Shown here: piece after piece, positions 19,245-27,478 of the stretch | Layout: each line of letters starts with the position of its first letter | Position numbering within the stretch: the stretch's first letter is position 1 | NCBI GenBank assembly: GCA_001664005.1 | Contig: CP016093.1 | Location: forward strand, 434,001-498,000 | Direction of reading: 5' to 3' | Source: Rhizobiales bacterium NRL2 | GTDB taxonomy: Bacteria; Pseudomonadota; Alphaproteobacteria; Minwuiales; Minwuiaceae | DNA: 64,000 bases | Position numbers and translations under genes: made by a program | The notes under the pieces: model-generated | Told to the model about the DNA's origin: nothing | Database searches by the model: none | The model's input: the letters and a program-made list of their open reading frames with translations, nothing else

Positions 19245-19287
19245 ACGCCTGAGCAGGGCCGCTGGAACGGCGATGCCGGTCAGGCGT
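19245..19287. repeat. inverted repeat between convergent genes, with a flanking direct repeat
   Basis: ACGCCTGA (19245-19252) and TCAGGCGT (19280-19287) are exact inverted copies enclosing a 27-base GC-rich loop that can itself pair. A near-identical 18-base word, CGCGCCGCGCAGGAC followed by TCG or CCG, occurs at 19199-19216 and 19289-19306. The block sits between the convergent isomerase and manC genes and may end transcription from both sides, though there is no T-run. Confidence 0.5.
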
Positions 19288-19334
19288 CCGCGCCGCGCAG
19301 GACCCGCGCGTGGCCGCGCCGCCGGACCCGTCTC

Positions 19335-20777
19335 CTACTTCGTCTCGTGGTCGGCGCGGTTGTAGGGATCGTCGAGGCGGACGATGTCGTCCTCGCCCAG
19401 ATAGCTGCCCGACTGGATCTCGATGACCTCCAGCGGCACCTTGCCGGGATTGGCGAGGCGGTGGGCGGTGCCGATGGCGATGTAGGTGGATTCGTTCTCC
19501 GACAGCAGCACGGTCTCCTCGCCGGTCGTCACCTTCGCGGTGCCGGAGACCACCACCCAGTGCTCCGCGCGGTGGTGGTGAAGCTGGTAGGAGAGCTGCG
19601 CGCCGGGGTTCACCACCAGGCGCTTGACCTGATAGCGGGCGCCGAAATCCAGCGGCTCGTAATAGCCCCAGGGGCGGTAGTGGCGGACATGGCTCTCGTG
19701 CTCGGCCCGGCCCTCCGCCTTCAGCATCTCGACCACCTCCTTGACCTCCTGGGTGCGGTCGCGGCGGGCGACCAGCACGGCGTCGGAGGTCTCGACGATG
19801 GTGAGGTCGGAGACGCCGATGGCGGCGACGACCGTCTTCTCGGTGCGGATATAGCTGTTGCTCACGTCGCGCAGGATGACGTCGCCCTGGACGGCGTTGC
19901 CGTTCGCGTCCTTCTCGGCGATGTCCCACAGCGCGGTCCAGGAGCCGATGTCTGACCAGCCGATGTCGCAGGGCATGACGGCGGCGCGCTCGGTCTTCTC
20001 CATCACCGCGAAGTCGATCGACTGCGCCGGGCAGGCGGCGAATGCGGCCTCGTCCAGGCGCAGGAAGTCGAGATCGCGCTCCGCGCCGTCCAGCGCCCGC
20101 TCCACTGCGTCGACGATATCGGGGCGGAAGCGCCGCATCTCCCCGATCAGGGCGTCGGCCCGGGCGACGAACATGCCGGAATTCCAGGAATAGCCGCCAT
20201 CGGTGAGATAGCCGGCGGCGGTCGTCGCGTCGGGCTTCTCGGTGAACTGGTCGACGTGGAAGACGCCATCGGCGATGGCCGCGCCCTGGCGGATATAGCC
20301 ATAGCCCGTGTGCGGCTCGGTCGGCCGGATGCCGAAGGTGACGATGTGGCCGGCGTCGGCCATCTCCACCGCCCGCGCCAGCAGGCGGCGGAAGCCTTCG
20401 ATTTCCCGGATGACGTGGTCCGCCGGCAGCAGGGCGATCACCGCTTCCGGGTTGCGCGCGAGACACCAGAGCGCTGCCGCGGCCGCCGCCGGTGCGGTGT
20501 TGCGGCCCACCGGCTCCAGCATGATGGCCAGCGGCTCGCGGCCGATGGCGCGAAGCTGCTCGGCGATGATGAAGCGGTGGTCGTTGTTGCAGATCGCCAG
20601 CGGCGCGGCGTAGGCAGGATCGTCGGGCACGCGCAGCGCCGTCGCCTGCAGCATGGTTTCCTCGCCGGCCAGCGGCAGGAGCTGCTTGGGGTAGAGACTG
20701 CGCGAGAGCGGCCAGAGCCGTGTCCCCGCGCCGCCTGAAAGCAGCACGGGAAAGATCCGCGCGGTCCCGCTGGTCAT
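19335..20777 (-). CDS. manC: bifunctional mannose-1-phosphate guanylyltransferase / mannose-6-phosphate isomerase
   Basis: The 480-residue protein makes GDP-mannose, precursor of exopolysaccharide and LPS sugars. The N-terminal two thirds is the nucleotidyltransferase with LLSGGAGTRLWPLSR near residue 12, PKQ after it and FTEKP near 160. The C-terminal cupin (about 350-480) holds the type II isomerase signature PGAQLSYQLHHHRAEHW. ATG 20777 overlaps the EamA stop as ATGA. The frame continues upstream through the EamA gene but that portion is not coding. Confidence 0.95.
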   Translation of the reverse strand: MTSGTARIFPVLLSGGAGTRLWPLSRSLYPKQLLPLAGEETMLQATALRVPDDPAYAAPLAICNNDHRFIIAEQLRAIGREPLAIMLEPVGRNTAPAAAAAALWCLARNPEAVIALLPADHVIREIEGFRRLLARAVEMADAGHIVTFGIRPTEPHTGYGYIRQGAAIADGVFHVDQFTEKPDATTAAGYLTDGGYSWNSGMFVARADALIGEMRRFRPDIVDAVERALDGAERDLDFLRLDEAAFAACPAQSIDFAVMEKTERAAVMPCDIGWSDIGSWTALWDIAEKDANGNAVQGDVILRDVSNSYIRTEKTVVAAIGVSDLTIVETSDAVLVARRDRTQEVKEVVEMLKAEGRAEHESHVRHYRPWGYYEPLDFGARYQVKRLVVNPGAQLSYQLHHHRAEHWVVVSGTAKVTTGEETVLLSENESTYIAIGTAHRLANPGKVPLEVIEIQSGSYLGEDDIVRLDDPYNRADHETK

Positions 20778-21694
20778 CCTGCCGCCCTCCGTGCCGGTCG
20801 CTGGCCGCCGAGATTTACCATGGCCACGCCCACGGTCACCAGAACCATGCCGGCGATGGCGGCCGGTCCGAAGGTCTCGCCGAAAAGGGGCCAGGCGATC
20901 AGCGCCGTGGAGGCAGGCACGAGGAAGAACAGGCTGGAGACCTTGGACGCGGCGCCCTGACGGATCAGGATCATCAGCAGGGTGATGGCGCCGATGGACA
21001 TGACCAGGACCAGCCAGCCGAGCGCGAAGACGAACTCGCCCGACCAGGTGATCTCGCGGGTCTCGATGGCGAAGGCGATGACGCCGAGCGCGACCGCGGC
21101 CGCGGCGAACTGGATGGCGTTGCCCGTGCGCAGGTCCATCTGGGTGCAGAAGCGTTTCTGGTAGAGCGTGCCGATGGTGATGCCGAACAGCGCCATCACT
21201 GCCAGCGCCATGCCTTCCGGCGTGCCCAGCCCCTGCTCCAGCTTGCGGTAGACCACCAGGAAGACGCCGGCGAGGCCGAGAAAGAAGCCGATCCACTGGC
21301 GCAGGCTGACGCGCTCGCCCAGCACCGGCCCGGCCAGGATGGCGGTCAGGATGGGCTGCAGGGCGACGATCAGGGCCGCGGTGCCGGCCTCCACGCCCAG
21401 GCTGATCGCGGCGAAGACGCCGCCCAGATAGACCCCGTGCAGCAGCACGCCGACGATGGCGATATGGCCCACGTCGGCGGCGCGGTCCGGCCAGGGCGCC
21501 CGCATCAGCAGCGCCAGCGGCGCCAGGATCGCCACGACGAGGGCGAAGCGCAGCGCCAGAAAGGTCATGGGCTCGGCATAGGGCAGGCCGAGCTTGGCGC
21601 CGATGAAGCCGGTCGACCACAGAAAGACGAACACCGCCGGCATCAGCACGGCGGCGACGAATCCGGGCGACGGGGTCTGCGCGGGCGCGGTCAT
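20774..21694 (-). CDS. EamA/DMT-superfamily transporter
   Basis: A 306-residue protein with ten predicted helices in two EamA repeats; the first repeat opens with FVFLWSTGFIGAKLGL and the second has LFFLVPASTALIAWPLFGE. Such proteins export metabolites or amino acids; no substrate can be named. The stop overlaps the manC start as ATGA, so the two are translationally coupled, which hints at but does not prove a role in polysaccharide precursor traffic. Confidence 0.88.
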   Translation of the reverse strand: MTAPAQTPSPGFVAAVLMPAVFVFLWSTGFIGAKLGLPYAEPMTFLALRFALVVAILAPLALLMRAPWPDRAADVGHIAIVGVLLHGVYLGGVFAAISLGVEAGTAALIVALQPILTAILAGPVLGERVSLRQWIGFFLGLAGVFLVVYRKLEQGLGTPEGMALAVMALFGITIGTLYQKRFCTQMDLRTGNAIQFAAAAVALGVIAFAIETREITWSGEFVFALGWLVLVMSIGAITLLMILIRQGAASKVSSLFFLVPASTALIAWPLFGETFGPAAIAGMVLVTVGVAMVNLGGQRPARRAAG

Positions 21695-21774
21695 CGGTCT
21701 GCCATAGCCGGGCGGGGGCAGACGGACAAGGCCGGACCTCTTATAAGGGTGCTGATTCGAACCCGGAGTTCCTC

Positions 21775-22797
21775 ATGAGCAAGGTCGCGCGCTGGATCGG
21801 TCCCATCATCCTGCTGGCAGTGGTCGCCGCCGGCGTGGGCTACTGGTTCTACTGGAATGCGCTGGCCGACGGCCTGGAACGCGGTTTCAACCGCTGGGTC
21901 GAGCAGCGCCGCGCCGAGGGCGTCTCGGTCCGCCATGGCGCCGTCGAGGTGACGGGGTTCCCCTACCGGCTGGAACTGCACGTCGCCCAGCCGGAGATCG
22001 CCGCGCCCCGCCTCAACATGGCGCCCGAATGGTCGGCCGACGAGGCCGTGATCTACTTCCAGCCCTGGAAGCGCGGCCACGCCATCGCCGAAACCCGCGG
22101 GCCGCAGAAGCTGGGCTGGATCGAGGGCGGGGTCCAGCGCCGCGCCACGGTGGTGGCGGAGCGGGCGCTGTCCTCCGTGCGCTTCACCGACCGGGGGCGG
22201 ATCACCCGCTATGACGCCGATCTGGTCCAGGTGGAGGCCTCGGGCGACCTCGCGCTCAGGCGCGCGGCGCGGCTGCAGAGCCATGGCCGGCTGGCCGATG
22301 CCGGGGACAGCGGTCCGCCGGCGCTGGAGCTGACCTTCCGGGGCGACGAGATGCGGGTTGACCCGGCGGCCAGTCCCCTGGGCGAGGCGGTCGACCTGGC
22401 GCGGATCGCCGTCACCCTTGCGCCCATGCCGGAATCGACCGCGCCCTCGGCGCTGGACGCCTGGCGGGACCGGGGCGGGGTGCTGGAGGTCAACGCGCTG
22501 GACGTCCGCACCGGGGAGCTGGCGGTCACCGGCGACGGCACCTTCGCCCTCGACGCGGCGCGCCGGCCGGAGGGCGCAGGCGTGCTGCAGGTCTTCGGCG
22601 CCGAGGCCTTCGTCGACGCGCTGGCGGCGGCGGGCGACCTCTCCGGCGGCGCGCAGCTCGGCCTGAAGCTGGCCATCAAGGCGCTGGAACAACGCGACGG
22701 GGAAGGGCGCGCCGTCGTGCGGGTGCCTTTCTCGATCCAGGACGGCCGTGTCCGCCTGCTCGAATTCGGCCTGTTCGACGCGCCGCCGCTTTATTGA
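21775..22797 (+). CDS. DUF2125 envelope protein
   Basis: A 340-residue protein anchored by one N-terminal helix (8-27). The segment VRHGAVEVTGFPYRLEL, followed by repeated beta-strand stretches, is the hallmark of DUF2125, a family largely restricted to alphaproteobacteria and of unknown function. The rest is predicted periplasmic. It is divergent from the EamA gene (80 bases apart) and 72 bases from the next gene. Confidence 0.85.
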   Translation: MSKVARWIGPIILLAVVAAGVGYWFYWNALADGLERGFNRWVEQRRAEGVSVRHGAVEVTGFPYRLELHVAQPEIAAPRLNMAPEWSADEAVIYFQPWKRGHAIAETRGPQKLGWIEGGVQRRATVVAERALSSVRFTDRGRITRYDADLVQVEASGDLALRRAARLQSHGRLADAGDSGPPALELTFRGDEMRVDPAASPLGEAVDLARIAVTLAPMPESTAPSALDAWRDRGGVLEVNALDVRTGELAVTGDGTFALDAARRPEGAGVLQVFGAEAFVDALAAAGDLSGGAQLGLKLAIKALEQRDGEGRAVVRVPFSIQDGRVRLLEFGLFDAPPLY

Positions 22798-22869
22798 TGG
22801 CCGTCGCTTGCCGCAGGCGGGCCGAAGCCTGATATCAACCGGCAGTGATCATCCAGGAGGCCAACAACA

Positions 22870-23298
22870 ATGAAATCGCTGATCGCCGCGCTCGTCATCC
22901 TTGCCGCGCCTGCTCTGGCCCTGGCGGAGTCCTCGCCCTGGCCGGCGGATGCGGAACTCTACATCGTCTCGCCGAAGGACGGCGACACCGTCTCCAGCCC
23001 GTTCCGCGTGGAGTTCGGCGTCAAGGGCGTCACCGTCCGGCCCGCCGGCGACGAGACGCCGGGCTCCGGCCATCATCACCTGCTGATCGACCGCACCGTG
23101 CCGGCCGGCGAGGATCTGCAGTATTCGCTGCCGGCCGAAGACAGCCTGGTGCATTTCGGCAAGGGCCAGACCGCCGTCGAACTCAGGCTGCCGTCCGGAC
23201 CGCACACGCTCCAGCTCATCATGGGCGACGCCAATCACATCCCCCACGATCCACCGCTGGTCTCCGAGCCGATCAGGGTCATCGTGCGGAACCAGTAG
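22870..23298 (+). CDS. DUF4399 exported protein
   Basis: A 142-residue protein with a clean signal peptide (MKSLIAALVILAAPALALA) and the DUF4399 core: VSPKDGDTVSSPFRVEFGVKG, then GHHHLLID near 73 and PHTLQLIMGDANHIPH. The clustered histidines suggest metal binding, perhaps copper, but the family's function is not established. A full AGGAGG precedes ATG 22870. Likely periplasmic. Confidence 0.87.
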   Translation: MKSLIAALVILAAPALALAESSPWPADAELYIVSPKDGDTVSSPFRVEFGVKGVTVRPAGDETPGSGHHHLLIDRTVPAGEDLQYSLPAEDSLVHFGKGQTAVELRLPSGPHTLQLIMGDANHIPHDPPLVSEPIRVIVRNQ

Positions 23299-23335
23299 GG
23301 ACGGATGCCGCCGCGGATGGCGGCGGCACGCTGTG

Positions 23336-24271
23336 TCAGTCGTCGCCGGCGCCGTCGACATCGCGGCCGAAGTTCGGCGCCGCCGAATCCTGGCCCGCAT
23401 CGATGATGGCGCGGCGGATGGCGCGGGTGCGGGTGAAGAGCTGGAACAGCGTCTCGCCGTCGCCCCAGCGGATGGCGCGCTGCAGCGCCGTCAGATCCTC
23501 GGAAAAGCGCGCCAGCATCTCCAGCACGGCTTCCCGGTTGTTGAGGAAGACGTCGCGCCACATGGTCGGATCGGAGGCGGCGATACGCGTGAAGTCGCGG
23601 AAGCCGGCGGCGGAGAACTTGATCACCTCCGACTTGGTCACCGTCTCCAGGTCGTCGGCCGTGCCGACGATGTTGTAGGCGATCAGATGCGGGATGTGGC
23701 TGGTGATCGCCAGCACCTGGTCGTGATGGCCGGCGTCCATGACTTCCACTTCCGCGCCCATGGCGGTCCAGAAGGCCGTCAGCCGCGCCACCGATTGGTC
23801 ATCGGAGAGGCCATTGGGCGTGATGACCAGCCAGCGCCCTCGGAACAGCGACGCGAAACCCGCCGCGGGGCCGGAATTCTCGGTACCGGCGATGGGATGG
23901 GCGGGCACGAAACGCACATGGTCGGGCAGGTGGGGCGAGACGGCGTCGATCACGCCCTGCTTCACCGAGCCCACGTCGGAGAGTATCGCGCCTTCGTCCA
24001 GATCACCGCCGATTTCGTGCGCCACGGCGCCCATCACGCCCACCGGCGTGCACAGGATGACCAGATCGGCGCCGCGCACGGCTTCGGCGTTCGATGCGAA
24101 GGCTTCGTCGGCGATGCCCAGCGCCAGCGCCTCGGCGCGGTGGGCGGCGTCCGGCGAGGCGCAGACGATGGTCTCGGCCAGGCCGTGCTCGCGCGCCGCC
24201 CGGGCAATCGAAGAGGCGATCAGGCCGATGCCGACCAGGCACAGCCTGCGGAAGGGTTGCGCGTCGGCCAT
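23336..24271 (-). CDS. tyrC: prephenate/arogenate dehydrogenase
   Basis: A 311-residue NAD(P)-dependent enzyme converting prephenate or arogenate to the tyrosine precursor. Seen are the Rossmann loop VGIGLIASS (13-21), SDVGSVKQ near 118 and the active-site PAHPIAGTENSG (His near 140). Its ATG overlaps the hisC stop as TGATG, which fits the block chorismate mutase, aminotransferase, dehydrogenase transcribed together. Whether prephenate or arogenate is preferred is not evident. Confidence 0.93.
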   Translation of the reverse strand: MADAQPFRRLCLVGIGLIASSIARAAREHGLAETIVCASPDAAHRAEALALGIADEAFASNAEAVRGADLVILCTPVGVMGAVAHEIGGDLDEGAILSDVGSVKQGVIDAVSPHLPDHVRFVPAHPIAGTENSGPAAGFASLFRGRWLVITPNGLSDDQSVARLTAFWTAMGAEVEVMDAGHHDQVLAITSHIPHLIAYNIVGTADDLETVTKSEVIKFSAAGFRDFTRIAASDPTMWRDVFLNNREAVLEMLARFSEDLTALQRAIRWGDGETLFQLFTRTRAIRRAIIDAGQDSAAPNFGRDVDGAGDD

Positions 24272-25359
24272 CAGCTTTCCAGGAAGGCCTTCAGCGCGTC
24301 GATGACGGCCAGGTTGTCGTCCTCGGTGCCGATGGTGATGCGCAGGCAGTCGGGCAGGCCATAGGCGCCGACCGGGCGGACGATGATGCCGCGCGCCTTC
24401 AGGAAGGCGTCGGCCGCCAGCGCCTGCTCGGCGCCGCCGGGAAAACGCGCCAGCGCGAAATTGCCGATCGAGGCGGTCGTCTCCAGGCCGAGTCCGTTCA
24501 GCGCCGCGGTCAGCTTCGGCAGCCAGACGTCGTTGTGGGTGCGCGCGGCGTCGATGTGGGCGGTGTCGTCCAGCGCCGCCAGGGCGGCCTCCTGCGCGGC
24601 CAGGTTGACGTTGAACGGGCCGCGGGCGCGGTGCAGCACGTCGATCACCGCGGCGGGCGCGTAGGCCCAGCCGACACGCAGCCCCGCCAGCCCGTAGATC
24701 TTCGAGAAGGTGCGGGTCATGACGACGTTGTCGTTTGCGTTCACCAGCTCCACGCCGGGCTCGTAGTCGTTGCGGGAAACGTATTCCGCATAGGCGGCGT
24801 CGATCACCAGCAGGACGTTGTCGCGCAGACCCGCGCGCAACCGCGCGACCTCGTCGGCGGTGACGAAGGTGCCGGTGGGGTTGTTGGGGTTGGCCAGGAA
24901 GACCAGCCGCGTGCGTTCGGTCACCGCGGCGAGCAGGGCGTCGACGCTGGCGGTGTAGTCCGTCTCCGGCGCCATCACCGGCGTGGCCCCATTGGCCTTG
25001 GCGGCGATGGCGTACATCAGGAAGCCGTGGCGGCTGAACAGCACCTCGTCGCCCGCCCCCGCATAGGACGAGACCAGCAGTCCGATCAGTTCGTCGGAGC
25101 CGTTGCCGCAGACGATCCGGTCGGGGTCCAGGCCGTGGCGGCGGCCCAGCGCGCGGCGCAGCCGGGTGGCGCCGCCGTCCGGATACTGGCCGATGCGGCC
25201 GGCCATGGCGCGGAACGCCTCGATCGCCTTCGGGCTGGGGCCGAGCGGCGTCTCGTTGGCGGAGAGCTTGCGCACGTGGCTCTGGCCCTCGATCTCGGAT
25301 TCGCCACCCTTGTAGGGCGTGATGTCCATCAGGCCTGGCTGCGGCGTCGGGTTGGTCAT
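24271..25359 (-). CDS. hisC: histidinol-phosphate / aromatic aminotransferase
   Basis: A 362-residue class I/II PLP aminotransferase. PLP contacts: FLANPNNPTGT near 175, IDAAYAEYV near 200 and the Schiff-base Lys in RTFSKIYGLAGLRVG near 235. In this context, between chorismate mutase and prephenate dehydrogenase, it probably aminates prephenate or phenylpyruvate-type keto acids as well as serving histidine synthesis. It starts 10 bases after the chorismate mutase stop. Confidence 0.92.
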   Translation of the reverse strand: MTNPTPQPGLMDITPYKGGESEIEGQSHVRKLSANETPLGPSPKAIEAFRAMAGRIGQYPDGGATRLRRALGRRHGLDPDRIVCGNGSDELIGLLVSSYAGAGDEVLFSRHGFLMYAIAAKANGATPVMAPETDYTASVDALLAAVTERTRLVFLANPNNPTGTFVTADEVARLRAGLRDNVLLVIDAAYAEYVSRNDYEPGVELVNANDNVVMTRTFSKIYGLAGLRVGWAYAPAAVIDVLHRARGPFNVNLAAQEAALAALDDTAHIDAARTHNDVWLPKLTAALNGLGLETTASIGNFALARFPGGAEQALAADAFLKARGIIVRPVGAYGLPDCLRITIGTEDDNLAVIDALKAFLES

Positions 25360-25369
25360 GGGAGGTCCT

Positions 25370-26239
25370 CTACTCGGTGTCCAGCACGCCGAGCGGCCGC
25401 GCCGAGGCGCCGATGACGGCGGCCCGGGTGATCGCGCCGTCGCTGCCGCCGACCAGGCGGCCCAGCCGCTCGTCCTGGCGGCCGATGAAGCCCTCCAGCT
25501 CCAGCAGCTGCTTCATCAGGCCCTCCCGGCCGTAGGTGGCCATCACGCCGCCCTTCAGCTCCGCCTGGTTGAGCAGCGCGCCGAGGCGCGTGCGGCTGAG
25601 CTCCGGGTCGGTGTCGACGATCATGTAGCTGACGTCGTCGCTGGAGGGTTCGGGCGGGTAGGTCGCCACCGCCATCAGGCGACGGCTCTCGAAGCGGCCT
25701 GTGGCGCTTTCGTAGAAGGGCAGGGCGCTGACGATGTTGACGGCCCGCGCGTCCTCGCTGGCCAGGTTCGGCCACCAGGGCTGCGCCTCCTCGTGGTCGG
25801 GCCAGGGCAGCACGCCGATGGTGTTCTGCTGGCCGACCTCCTGCAGTACGCGCTGGGCACTGGCGCAGAGCCGGATCGGCGTCAGGCTGCCGAAATGGTT
25901 GCGCACCAGGTCCCAGTGGGAGATCGAGCGTTCCGGCGAATAGAGCGCGACGCCGAAGGGGGCCTGCATCTGGCAGGCGCCGGAGAGAATCTCGCGCCAG
26001 ATGCGCGCCACCGCGGCGGCGGGCAGCGCGCCGTCATGGTCGCCGATCCGGCCGCGCATCAGCTCCGCCTCGCGTCCCGGGCGGATGAATGCGGCCCGCT
26101 CGCCGCTGGCGGTCCGCTTGGCCAGGCCGATGCGGCGCACCACCGCCGCCCGCTCGCGCAGGAGCTGGTGCAGCTCCCGGTCGATGCGGTCGATGTCCTC
26201 GCGCAGCTTGTCCAGACCTGCCGGCGCTTCCTCCGACAT
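25370..26239 (-). CDS. chorismate mutase with C-terminal prephenate-dehydratase-like region
   Basis: Residues 10-95 are an AroQ-type chorismate mutase helix bundle (LREDIDRIDRELHQLLRERA, then RIGLAKR and REAELM). The remaining 190 residues resemble the P-protein layout (a dehydratase-like domain, then an ACT-like end: LGALLNQAELKGGVMATYGR), but the usual dehydratase signatures around the catalytic Thr are not recognisable. Mutase function is well supported; dehydratase activity is doubtful. First gene of the aromatic block, with ATG at 26239. Confidence 0.8.
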   Translation of the reverse strand: MSEEAPAGLDKLREDIDRIDRELHQLLRERAAVVRRIGLAKRTASGERAAFIRPGREAELMRGRIGDHDGALPAAAVARIWREILSGACQMQAPFGVALYSPERSISHWDLVRNHFGSLTPIRLCASAQRVLQEVGQQNTIGVLPWPDHEEAQPWWPNLASEDARAVNIVSALPFYESATGRFESRRLMAVATYPPEPSSDDVSYMIVDTDPELSRTRLGALLNQAELKGGVMATYGREGLMKQLLELEGFIGRQDERLGRLVGGSDGAITRAAVIGASARPLGVLDTE

Positions 26240-26417
26240 TGCGACCGTTCTCCTCCTGATTGCCCTGGCGGCGGCGGAGCATAGTCACAAGCGCCATGCC
26301 CCGCAAAGGCCGAATCGCCGCCCCGCAGCACCCGGCCGCGGCGCATGCTGGACAAGGCCTGGGCCCGCTGCTACTGACCCTCACACGTCCATGAGGCCCT
26401 TCGAGGGGAAGCCGCCT

Positions 26418-27404
26418 ATGAGCTCGCAGAAGAAACCGCTGGTCATCGTCACCCGGAAGCTGCCAGACGCGATCGAGACGCGGATGATGGAGCTGTTCGA
26501 CACGCGGCTGAACCTGGACGACAAGCCGATGTCCAAGACCGAGCTGATGGAGGCGGTGAAGGTCGCGGACGTGCTGGTGCCCACGGTGACGGACCGCATC
26601 GACGCGGGCATTCTCAGCCAGGCCAATCCGGATCTCAGGCTGATCGCCAGCTTCGGCACCGGTGTCGATCACATCGATCTCGCCGCCGCCCGCCAGCGCG
26701 GCATCACCGTCTGCAACACGCCGGGCGTCCTGACCGAGGACACCGCCGACATGACCATGGCGCTGATGCTGGCCGTGCCGCGGAGGCTGACCGAGGGCGA
26801 GCGGCAACTGCGCGAGGGCGACTGGAGCGGCTGGTCGCCGACCCACATGCTGGGCCACCGCATCTGGGGCAAGCGCCTGGGCATCATCGGCATGGGCCGC
26901 ATCGGCACCGCGGTCGCCCGCCGGGCCAAGGCCTTCGGCCTCTCGATCCACTATCACAACCGCCGCCGCGTGCACGAATCCGTCGAGCAGGAGCTGGAGG
27001 CGACCTACTGGGAGAGCCTGGACCAGATGCTGGCGAGGATGGACATCATTTCCGTCAACTGCCCGCACACCCCGGCAACCTATCACCTGCTGTCGGCCCG
27101 GCGGCTGAAGCTGATGCAGCCGACCTCCTACATCGTCAACACCTCCCGCGGCGAGGTGATCGACGAGAACGCGCTGACGCGGATGCTGCGCGCCGGCGAC
27201 ATCGCGGGCGCCGGGCTCGACGTCTTCGAGCACGAGCCGGCGGTGAATCCGAAGCTGATCGAGATGGACAACGTCGTCCTGCTGCCGCACATGGGCTCGG
27301 CCACCATCGAGGGCCGCGTCGACATGGGCGAGAAGGTGCTGATCAACATCAAGACCTTCGTCGACGGCCACACCCCGCCCGACCGGGTGCTGCCGGACCT
27401 CTGA
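26418..27404 (+). CDS. D-isomer-specific 2-hydroxyacid dehydrogenase (glyoxylate-reductase-like)
   Basis: A 328-residue NAD(P)-dependent enzyme. The Rossmann motif is GIIGMGRIGTAVARR near residue 157; the catalytic triad is Arg in NTSRGEVID, Glu in FEHEP and His in LLPHMGSAT. It interconverts 2-keto and D-2-hydroxy acids; similarity of the loop after the Rossmann motif suggests a glyoxylate/hydroxypyruvate reductase type. ATG 26418 follows GAGGGGAA; an in-frame extension upstream is not coding. Monocistronic, divergent from the aromatic block. Confidence 0.9.
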   Translation: MSSQKKPLVIVTRKLPDAIETRMMELFDTRLNLDDKPMSKTELMEAVKVADVLVPTVTDRIDAGILSQANPDLRLIASFGTGVDHIDLAAARQRGITVCNTPGVLTEDTADMTMALMLAVPRRLTEGERQLREGDWSGWSPTHMLGHRIWGKRLGIIGMGRIGTAVARRAKAFGLSIHYHNRRRVHESVEQELEATYWESLDQMLARMDIISVNCPHTPATYHLLSARRLKLMQPTSYIVNTSRGEVIDENALTRMLRAGDIAGAGLDVFEHEPAVNPKLIEMDNVVLLPHMGSATIEGRVDMGEKVLINIKTFVDGHTPPDRVLPDL

Positions 27405-27436
27405 CGCCGGCACGCAGGCGGCGGGACATCGCAGAA

Positions 27437-27471
27437 GGCGTGCGGGCCAGCCATGCCATCCCCCGCGCGCC
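27437..27471. repeat. 35-base palindromic element, copy A
   Basis: GGCGTGCGGG (27437-27446) and CCCGCGCGCC (27462-27471) can pair (one G-T wobble) around a 15-base loop, CCAGCCATGCCATCC. The same 10-15-10 design and much of the loop recur at 48220-48254 and 52165-52199. This copy lies between convergent genes. Confidence 0.7.
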
Positions 27472-27478
27472 GACCCGG

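Noticed and set aside
19335-21620. An apparent fusion of an EamA transporter frame with manC
   Set aside because: The upstream part is a wrong-frame reading of the EamA gene; the true manC ATG at 20777 overlaps the EamA stop.
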